DNA of 38,973 nt, taken from positions 1 to 38,973 of the forward strand of contig JAGFNK010000488.1 in NCBI GenBank assembly GCA_025769875.1, in the 5' to 3' direction. The notes beneath the pieces are model-generated. The model saw only the letters and a list, made by a program, of their open reading frames with translations. It was not told the origin of the DNA and searched no databases. Origin of the DNA: Russula earlei. Its lineage: Eukaryota; Basidiomycota; Agaricomycetes; Russulales; Russulaceae. Positions 19,749-28,333 of this stretch are shown here, in pieces. A program made the position numbers and the translations under genes. Position 1 is the stretch's first letter; the number at the start of each line of letters is the position of its first letter.

Positions 19749-20370
19749 TGGCAATAATCCGCATGGTACCTTTAGTGCATGCTTTGTTGCATTTGGGGTA
19801 CAGGGTCTCATCATAGAGGGTGGTAGCATTAGTGTAAAGTGTGTTATTTGGGAGCCTCATAAAGAGTGAGGCTTTGATCCCCTCAGTGTGACCAAGGTAG
19901 ATCATTAGCTCGCTTTTGGGCAAAAGCTTATTGACTCGATGCTTTTCTGGTATGTGCACATATGCACCGCAACCAAATACTCTGAGGTGTGAGATATCAG
20001 GGACCTTGTTCTTTAGGACTTCATAGGGTGTATGCCATTGAAGGCAGCTGGCTGGTGTCCTATTGTAACAGTGTGTCCCATGATTCACTGCAAATTCCCA
20101 CCAGGAGGGAGGTAGACAAGCTTCAAGGTGCATTCCCTGGGCTTTGTTCATTACAGTGTGCATAAAGCACTCTGCGTGTCCATTCTGTTGTGGAGTGTAA
20201 GGGGCACTTTGGAGGATTTTAATTCCTTTGTCCTTTAGGACATTGTCAAAGGCCTCGGATTTGTACTCTCTGCCAGCATCAGACATCCATTCTTTAATTC
20301 CTGCTTTATATTGGTTTGACCATAGCAAGGAATCGCTTGATGGCCATTATGGTCAACATTTTATTTTTTA
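19749..20370 (-). pseudogene. pol: Ty1/copia integrase fragment
   Basis: On the minus strand the frame (stop beyond the IR-1 junction) encodes WMSDAGREYKSEAFDNVL and YTPQQNGHAE, the second Asp and the Glu of a copia integrase core. It continues with the C-terminal GKxP-type region (TPYEVLKNKVPDISHLRVFG) to about RIIA, then joins the IR-1 terminus. The first catalytic Asp and the RT are absent. It extends rightward to about 20370 in broken frame. The right-end copia element in this window starts at RT, so I cannot tell whether they are the same family. Confidence 0.8.
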
Positions 20371-21539
20371 AGAGTGTGATCCATGCATAAGGTAGGTGTC
20401 ATTCATTGCCAGCACCCTTACATAAGCCGCTTACTAAGCATCAAGACCGGCCAAATGTTTGAATGGAAAAAAAAAGAAAAAATAATTGGTGAAGATTCGT
20501 GGCAGGCTTCACCTTGCCCCTCACACACCCACCTGGTGCACATCACAGCCAGGATCAACCAGGTCAGGGCTGAAGCCGCTCTCTTCACTGTCCTCGCTGG
20601 CTTTGCCATTCTGTCTGAGCTCATATTGATCCCTTCATGACCTGGTGGGTCTTCAAAACTGACACCTGCTGCATCCCTTGACTTCCCCAGCTCACCTTCA
20701 ATGTGAAGTGACTTCGCCTTCACCTCCCTCCTTCCTTGCCAGCCTTCCTCACCCTTTGCACATCTATCTCCTCACTCTCTATCATCCCTTGCACGTAGCC
20801 TTCGTGCTGGGAATTTCTCTTGCTCCTCCTCTTTCCTCTCTCTCCTCTTGGCTCCTCTCAGTCTTGGCGGCATCACAAACTCACATGCGTGTCCCTGGAC
20901 TTGTCACACCCTCAGCTCTCTCTGAACATCTCGCCACTGTCTCCTGTAACTGTTCAACCAGTCTCACCCATTAACCCCACTCCATCTCCACTGCCACGAC
21001 AACATGTTCTGTTTTCGCTAGTGCGCAAGCCGTTTTCTCCAAGATCTGGGGGAGGATTGGATGATTCGACTTTTGCAATCTTGGTTCGCAAGTGGTGCTT
21101 CACTCAAGGCTTGGATACCTTTGGTGCTGGTTCAACTATGGGGTCCAGAGTGTGGCACTGTGGGTTGGTGGTCTGTTATGATGCATGAAAGCGTCGCACG
21201 ATAGGTGCGTTTATGTTTTACTGCTTTCTTCCTTCAGGCCTGATGGAATATTGTTCATAGGTGTTGCATCCATCCATTCGGCGATGAGTCAAAAAGAGAT
21301 GCAAGTAATAGCTGTTTATCAGATACAGCATGTCGTTGTATCCCTACTTGTCTGCACATGTACACTGCTCCTGCCTCAACTTCTTGCCTTGCCCCTCTTG
21401 CTTCCTCTTCCCCTCCCCTCTTGTCTATATGTTCCCCTCGGGCAAACACAACTTTCCCTCACAGCACAGACACACTAACGTGTTGACACATAGTGGGATG
21501 GTGGATCAGGATTGGCATGCTGTCCACATGCAGCCATTA
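20371..21539. other. Unassigned stretch between copia and DDE fragments
   Basis: About 1.2 kb without a recognised domain. It holds an A-rich run near 20466-20482, a pyrimidine-rich block on the + strand (20700-20880), and a + strand frame ending at 21188 with the segment HVLFSLVRKPFSPRSGGG. No TATA/TSS arrangement, LTR end or target duplication is evident. It may be flanking host DNA or the unrecognised end of a DNA transposon. Confidence 0.4.
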
Positions 21540-23327
21540 CAGGTGGGAGGGTCCGATGACCATGATATTTATGGTTAGCCCAAGCTGCTTCAGCACCAGA
21601 CAAGCCCTGATCATAAGCAGAGATGAAATGTGCAGAACGGTTTGCATATCTGTAGTGTGTAGACATGCATTAGCAAAAAAACCAGATAGCAAATGCTAGG
21701 AAGGAACAAACCACCTCATTTGAAGAAGAGGAACATCATCCAGACATGCAAGCATGTTTTTTTCCATCTTGACAACATTTGATGTGCACATGGATGCTCG
21801 ATACCAGAATTTTGCAGCTCCCCAGTACTGTTCAATAAAATTAAGCTCACAGTGATATTTTGGGTAGAAATCACATATGTGTCCACAGGATGTCACGAAC
21901 TCCTCAAGTTGAGACCTCTGTGAGATAAAATCTGGCTGCGTGAACAGCAGCCTTCAACAACAACAATTTGTGCAGCCAGGTTCACATTTGAACCCTTCAC
22001 ATTGGGCCAACAGCCCACCATTGGGCAAAAGTCCACACTCTCAGATGAACTGCTCCATCCCTTTGAACCACCCAGGCATCATTGGATGATTAAGATCCCA
22101 GTACAGTTCTTGAGTTCAGCCATCTGCCAATGTCGCATTTTGCATCCATACGCCACCCTTTTGGTACATCCAGCCTTGACTTGGGTTCTTTGGCATTTTC
22201 TGTGCAGAAAGAGCATCATCAGCATGCTTCTGATGGCTTGGTGCATTATCAAAGCAGAATAAGCCTGTTGCAAACCCATTTGTTTGATCCTCAGAAATGT
22301 CAATTGCCTTGTCAACTTGCTAGATAAGATCATCAGCTGTAAAGTATCCATCTCAATTCTTCCCAGCCTTGAAGATGATACAGGCCTCTCTACATGTCCA
22401 AGAACATTAGTATGACTTTCTCTTGGCAAAAACCAAAGAAACCCACTTGTCACCATGTATTAACCGCCCCCATTTAGTTGTCAAAAAATCTGAAACCATC
22501 AGTGATGTGCCTTCCCCCTTCCGTTGCGGTGTTGCCTCATCATTCTTGTGTGACCAGCAGTTCTGTTGCCTATTGTTTTCATAGAATGTTGACTTGTCAT
22601 GGGTGACCAAGATTAGTTTGAATGCTTGACCAGGAGGTACTGTGAATGCTGAAAGTGTTTTATCAGTATTACCATCTTTATCATATGTGATCATTCGTTT
22701 TTTGTAGCCCTTCTACCATGCAATGAATGCTTTGCAATACTCAACAACATCATCTCATTCATGGCCATCAACATACATTCCATTCCTCTTTTTGCCATAC
22801 CACCACCCCATGTTGTGCAACCAGCATTGTGCAGTCTGTATCAATATGCTCCTCTTTTTGACACTTGATGTTTCAAGTTTTGCTTGCATCTCAGACTGCA
22901 AAACAAAGTCAACAATATCTTGTGCCGGAATATATCCATCCTTAGTAATCACTTGCAGATGGAGCTGGATTGCCTGCAAAAAATCTTCATCTTCAAGAAT
23001 TGATGACCAAGATTGGCCATATTGATGAAACAGAAGCTTTCCCTGGCTGAGAAATTGATGAATCCAGGTCCATAGATTTCTACCATGGTGAACTCCCTGT
23101 CCTTGAGCCTTTGAAACAATTAGCGATGCTTCATGCCATGTATATGAGAGTTCTGGATCCAAGTAAAGATTGAGTGCTCCAACCATTCCTGTGATGCATG
23201 CTTGAAAAACAACATCAATCTTCTTGTCTTTACCTTTGACACTGAGTATGGTGTGGGCTCGACGAAGCGCAGGGAAATCTTTGTAATGTAGCCTATCAAG
23301 CACAGTGTCTGATGCCGTTGCAGGAGT
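21540..23327 (-). pseudogene. Degenerate DDE transposase of basidiomycete type
   Basis: Minus strand, broken into several frames. The N-terminal part (ALRRAHTILSVKGK, LNLYLDPELSYTWHEASLIV, SILEDEDFLQAIQLHL) ends at TGA 22757-22755, which follows GHE where an Arg codon (CGA) is expected. Catalytic candidates are Asp in LVTHDKSTFY (codon 22598-22596), Asp in CFDNAPSHQ (about 22250) and Glu in LNFIEQYWGAAK (codon 21833-21831). The C-terminus (ISAYDQGLSGAEAAWA) lies near 21600. The NFIEQYWG pattern recalls the Tc1/mariner-IS630 group, but the spacing between the last Asp and Glu (about 139 residues) is much longer than in typical Tc1. No terminal repeats were found at its ends. Confidence 0.8.
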
Positions 23328-23346
23328 AGCAGTATGTGTCTTGACA
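23328..23346 (+). repeat. 19-bp match to the tip of a B-family LTR
   Basis: AGCAGTATGTGTCTTGACA differs by one transition from the last 19 bases of the element B 3' LTR (13325-13343). It lies exactly at the join between the transposase remnant and element D pol. It could be the remaining tip of an LTR into which the transposon had inserted; chance is not excluded. Confidence 0.4.
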
Positions 23347-25943
23347 GTTTTTAGGTTAGTCCCTTCCAACCAAACCTTCTGTCCTTCTTCAAACCCCTTG
23401 AACTTAGTTTCTCTTATCCAGCTGTTTTGCGCCTTTTTCATTGCTTCCTGAGCCAATTCTTGCATGTCTTTTAGAGCCTGGAGTTGTTCCTGAATTCCTG
23501 GGAATTTGGATCTTAGTTGGGTACCAAGTCCTTGTGGGTTGAAGCCAATGAGTAGTTCATAGGGGGTTTGTTTGGTAGTTGTGGATTTGTGAGCATTGAA
23601 GTGGTACTGAGCTATGGGGAGCCATTGTACCCATTCTCCTTGTTTCTCTCCAGTGTAGATGCAGAGATACATTTCTAGGGTTTGATTGGTTCTTTCAGAT
23701 TGTCCATCAGTTTGGGGGTGATAAGCAGTACTTAAATTTTGGTTGATTCCTAGAACTCAAGAGACTTCCTTGAATAAGTGGGAGGTGAAGTGGGAGTCAT
23801 GGTCAGAAATGATTTTGGAGGGGACCCCAGTCCAAGGGAAGGCATGTCATAAGAATGATTTGGCCATCTCCAGGGTTCCCATGTTCTTACAGCAAGGTAT
23901 GAATATTGCCGCTTTGGTGGAGTTGTGATGGGTGATAGTCATGATGGTGTTGTTCCCTTCCAATAGAGGGAGATCGACAATCCAATTGATAGTTATGGTC
24001 TGAAATGGTTTCTGGAATTCAGAGGGAATTGGGTGAATTGGGGGATGAGTGGGGTGCATGGATGATTTGTTGGCCTGACAGGTGGCACAACCCCAAATGC
24101 AGTCCCTAATGAAGTAGCCCATTTTAGGCCACCAGAAGGATTCTTGGATTGAGTACAGGGTTTGAGCGTTTCCCATATGCCCCTCAAGGATGCTGTTATG
24201 ATATGTGTGTAAAATCTTTCGTAAGAGGGGTTCTTGATATGGCACCACCAATTTTCCTTCTTTGAACAGTATGCCATCCTCTTCTTGTAAATTGTGTTTG
24301 ATTTTCCACATAAGTAGATCTGGTTGTCAACTCTTTTGTTCTTGTAAGACTTGTTCATATAGGTCTTCTGTGTGGAGTGTGTGAATAAAATGTTTGTCAG
24401 GGAGTGCCATGATGTTTTGGTTATCTCCTGATCCATCATTGTGGTTGGGTTGTCATGAGAGGGTGTCTGTGCAATTAGAAGTTCTGGGTTTGTGGTGGAT
24501 TTTGAAATGATAATCTGCAAGTGTGGAAATGTAACCTGCAATTCTTCAGTTAATTTTATGGGGGAGTCAGTAGTGGGCAAGGTTGGCATGGTCCATAAAG
24601 ATCTTGATAGGGTGCTTTGTTCTGACCAACAGGTACCACCAATGTTGAAGTGTGAGGATCAAGGCTAGAAACTCCCTATCCCAGACTGGGTAGTTTCTTT
24701 CTGCTTCATTGAATACATGTGACATGTTTCCAATCATCTTTCTTTTTGCCCCTGAGTCCTTTTGGAATAGGATTGCTCCAGTGGCGAACTGTGAGGCATC
24801 AGTTTCCAAATCATATGGGAGGTCAGGGTTGGCAGTGCAGAGTTCAGGGTCATCACAGACTGCTGATATTAAAGTTTCCAGGGCAATGGTTGCTTCTGGG
24901 TCCAGAAAAAGGGGGTTCCTTTCTTGATTGTGGAAAAGATGGGGCAAGCAATTTTAGTGAAGTCTTAGATAAATGGTCATTGGTAATTGAGGGGGCCCAT
25001 GATTTGTTGTACTTGTTTCAGGTTGTTAGGGGGTCTCAGCCAGTTCTTGAGGCCATCCATTTTGACTGGGTCAATTTTGAGGGTTCCTTGGTTGATCCAA
25101 AAGCCTAGAAAATCAATTTCTTTTTGTTCAAAGGCGCACTTGGATGCCTTTAAAAAATAAGAGTCCCTTTTGAGGAGATCAAGAAATTCATGAGTGATTT
25201 GTCAGTGGAGGTGCTCTTCTCCTGGCCCTGTGGCTATAGCCACATCGTCCAGGTAGTTGCAGGTGTTTTCCAGATATTTGAGAAGCCAGGGTCTGAGGGT
25301 GTGGTTCATTGCTTGTTGGATGGCTGCCAGGGCATTGGTGAAGCTGAAACCCATTACTATAGGAATGAATGTGCCAAACTGGGTTTTGAAGGCTCCCTTG
25401 TGCCAGTCTTCTGGATGAATTAGGATGTTGTTGTAACCAGCTCTGACATCAAACTTGCTAAAGGTGGTTTTGCCCCTTAGTCGGTGTAGTTGTTCTTCCA
25501 TGTTTGGTAAGGCATAGTAATCAGGGACTGTGGCATTGTTGAGCTTTTGGTAGTCTACTACCATTCGTGGGGTGGTGCCATCCTTCTTTTGGACAAAGAA
25601 GACAGGGGACACAAAGTCTGAGATGCCATCTTTGATGAAGCCTTTGGCTAGGTCTTCTTGTATTTGTCTTGATAGTTCCTGTTTCTCATTATGGGGGAGA
25701 GGGTAAGTTCAGCAATCCAGGAACTTGGGGGCGTCCAGTTTCAGTGTGATTCTGAAGTTGAGTTCTTTTCAACTGGGTGGGAGTTATTTGGCTGCTTCTT
25801 CTGAGAAGACCTTTTGGTGGTGCGAGTATTCTGGGGGGATGGTGGTTGTTCTTATTTGTGCAACCTGGATTTTTGGTGGGTTTGTTAAAGGTACAGGGGT
25901 GAGAAGGACCCCCAGATGGTTCTAAGGCAACCAGTGCTCCAGT
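23347..25943 (-). pseudogene. pol: Element D pol remains: RT, RNase H, integrase
   Basis: RT is seen at 25202-25690 with KFDVRAGYNNIL and a catalytic YLDD (CNYLDDVAIAT, about 25240). RNase H lies at 24567-24947 (LETDASQFATGAIL). Integrase spans 24311-23347, with a zinc finger ending CATCQANK. The first catalytic Asp is replaced (TITINWIVDLP, where MDF/MDW is usual) and the following VDRF-type motif reads THHN. The Asp-Glu segment is broken near 23750. The frame from 23672 passes without a stop across 23346 into the DDE transposase remnant, giving a chimeric 305-codon frame that is probably accidental. Confidence 0.85.
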
Positions 25944-25945
25944 TA
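25944..25945. repeat. TA target duplication of the palindromic element, left
   Basis: TA precedes CTGTCGTTTTCAC here; TA follows the reverse complement of that end at 30324-30325. Joining the flanks with a single TA restores the protease reading frame of element D. Confidence 0.85.
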
Positions 25946-26009
25946 CTGTCGTTTTCACGTGACCTTGCACTTGCCATTTTTGGATGTCATTTCGAGTGCA
26001 AAAATAAAA

Positions 26010-26556
26010 CTGCTATATCTCAACAGTTTCTCAACAGATTGCCTTGAAACTTTGACAGTAGAACCTTATATGTTGTATCTAGGTGCAGCTAAAATATGGG
26101 AGCCTAATATCTAGTTCTTGAAATGTCGATTTTCGGGTGGTGACATGAGTGCAAAACTTTGAACTGCCATATCTCAACTGTTTCTGAACCAATTGACTTG
26201 AAACTTCGACAGTGGGATCCCATGTACTGTATCTAGGTGCAGCCCAAGAGTTGGGGTCTGATTCTTAGTTTTTGAAGTTTCGGTTTTTGGGTGTGATCTG
26301 AGTTCGAAATTTCGATCTGCCATATCTCAACCGTTTCTCAATAGATTGCCTTGAAACGTGGACAGTGGGACCTTATATACTGTATCTAGGTGCAGCGAAA
26401 ATATGGGAGCCTAATATTCAGTTTTTGAAGTTTTGAGTTTTGGGTGCCGAGCTGCGTGCAAAATTTCGTACTGCCATGTCTCAACCATTTCTCAATGGAT
26501 TGTCTTGAAACTTGGACAGTGGAACCTCATGCACTGTAGCTAGATGTTTCACTCGT
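26010..26556 (+). repeat. Four tandem ~154-bp subterminal units (left arm)
   Basis: Units start at 26010, 26164, 26317 and 26471 with CTGCCATATCTCAACCGTTT-like sequence. Spacing is 154, 153 and 154 bp; the fourth is partial. Each contains TTGAAAC near position 35 and TAGGTGCAG-like sequence near position 75. The mirrored set lies at about 29713-30259. Subterminal repeats in transposons are often transposase-binding sites; that role is inferred. Confidence 0.9.
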
Positions 26557-26775
26557 TGGATGTTCACGTTTTGGGGTGCCAACCCCAAGCATGATAATAT
26601 TACATTATCCCTACAGCTGAATCCATCCATCCATGATATGATATGACTATTACAACTGTACCGTGCGAGAAGGGCACACTTAAGTTCATGGGGCTGGACA
26701 AGGACTGAGGGAAGAGTGAAAGAGACAAAATTGAAATGATGATGCGAGGCGTGCGTTGAGGCAGCAATAGGCATT

Positions 26776-27272
26776 GGCACAGGTACATGTGCGTGTAGCT
26801 TCTTCAGTGAGTCTTCGGCCTTGCGCGTGCATGGTCACATCGTCGCAAAGGGGGGTGTGCACGTTCTGAGGTGTTGCCATGTGTTGGAACGTGGGCACAG
26901 TGCAGGGAAGCAGGAGGGAGGAGTGTGCTTGCATCGTGTGTCAAATGTGTCGTCGCGATGTGGTGTTGCCAGGCGTCGGCCGTGTTGCTGATATTGGTGC
27001 TGCTGCTGTTGTTGTTGTTGTTGTTGGCACGGGTACATGTGCATGTAGCTTCTTCAGTGAGTCTTCGGCCTTGCGCGTGCGTGGTCACATCGTCGCAAAG
27101 GGGGGTGTGCATGTTCTGAGGTGTTGCCATGTGTTGGAATGCGGGCACAGTGCAGGGAAGCAGGAGGGAGGAGTGTGCTTGCATCGTGTGTCAAATGTGT
27201 CATCGCGATGTGGTGTTGCCAGGCGTCGGCTGTGTTGCTGATATTGGTGCTGCTGCTGTTGTTGTTGTCATT
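26776..27272 (+). repeat. 250-bp direct tandem duplication (left arm)
   Basis: Copy 1 is 26776-27025 and copy 2 is 27026-27272; each starts GGCACRGGTACATGTGC and ends in a CTG/TTG triplet run. The mirrored pair lies at about 28997-29493 in the right arm. Confidence 0.9.
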
Positions 27273-27935
27273 GATCCTGGTGCTGCTGTCATGGCAGAGG
27301 CTGAGGCGTGGTCGTTTGAGGCAATGGGGTGGCGAGAGGCAAGGGCGTAGGCGATGGCGTTATGGAAAAGCGTGAGCGTCTGAGGGGGTGACTTGCGTGT
27401 TGCTCGTGCCGTCATCTTGTGGGCGTGGCGACGAGGTTTTCGCCACTGCAGGTGATGGCAGCACTCGTGGGTGAGGTTGTACGTATGGATGGGGATGCGG
27501 TGGAAGGGGAGGAGTGGTGCAGTGTGGTGCTTGCATTGGCAACTTCTCCTGTGGCGACATCGTGGTGGCAGCTGGTGATCTTTCTGCGGGGCAGCGTCGA
27601 GGTAATGATGGGCGATGCTGGACGTGCGGGAACCGCAGGGACAACAGGAGCGGGCGATGTGAAGGCGTGACATTTCGGCAACCATACCCGCTGTTACAGG
27701 GCAGGGTGGGGAATGCGGCAGCATGGGTTTTGCCTGGAGTCGCGTAGAAGTGCGGCTGTGTGCGCGCATACATTGGGCAGCAGAGGTGTGATGTCGTGCC
27801 AGGCGGGAGAGCGGGTAAATGCGCGCACACACCAAGGGGGTCCAGGGGGCGTGATCCATTCGTCGTGAAGGGAAGTAGGATGTTCACATCCTCAGAAAGC
27901 GCCGAAGAGTGTCCTGCCGGTGAGAAGGGACGAGC

Positions 27936-28333
27936 ACGACGTGTCCACAGCGACGTCGCTCAGAGGTGCCTTGGACTCCGATGTTGAGGATGCAAGAAGT
28001 AGACCTGTCTCTTCAAAGGTCTCCCAGATTGCCGTCATTTGATACAAATCATCCTGCTTCCTGTTGCGGTTGCCTCCAGGAGAGACCTGGGTGATACAGA
28101 CTGTGGGTGGGATCAGCCAAAGGTACGTGCACGATGTCACCACCACTTGGATAAGCAATACGTAGATTCAAATAGCGTGAGAATGTGCAAGTAAGCACTC
28201 CAAGTGCTAGCATGCACAAGTGAAAAGAAAATCCAGAACCGCAATTGTGAATACGAGACTACAGATAGGAAAACAAGAGAGAGACAAGCGATCCGACTTA
28301 TTCCTACATAGGTCCCCTGGTGCTTTTCTTATA
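27936..28333. other. Loop (spacer) of the palindrome
   Basis: The only non-palindromic part of the element. Its left half on the minus strand holds the Nudix-like fragment. The right half (about 28160-28333) has no recognised feature and could be intron or upstream sequence from the same captured locus. Confidence 0.85.
27940..28158 (-). pseudogene. Captured fragment of a Nudix hydrolase gene (NUDT19-like)
   Basis: The minus-strand frame contains SPGGNRNRKQDD, then YQMTAIWETFEETGLLLAS. This matches the Nudix box region of NUDT19/CoA-diphosphatase-type proteins, where (V/F)PGGN is followed by a DD pair and AIRETFEE(T/A)GLLL. Trp stands where the box has Arg (TGG for CGG, again C-to-T at CpG), which would damage the catalytic helix. 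The frame is short and has no start or end of its own. A CACCCAG upstream of the first Gly-Gly block could be an intron acceptor. This is a fragment of a probable host gene carried by the transposon, not a working enzyme. Confidence 0.65.

Larger units (their letters stand above)
25946..27935 (+). repeat. Left arm of the palindrome
   Basis: Terminal inverted repeat of 1990 bp. Long frames present in both arms in mirror image (for example a 219-codon frame at 27200-27859 minus and 28410-29069 plus) come from low-complexity, CpG-rich sequence and have no recognisable domain. Confidence 0.95.

Noticed and set aside
26995..27026. CTG/TTG triplet run as a polyglutamine/polyasparagine coding region
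   Set aside because: It lies in a non-coding tandem duplication of the transposon arm.
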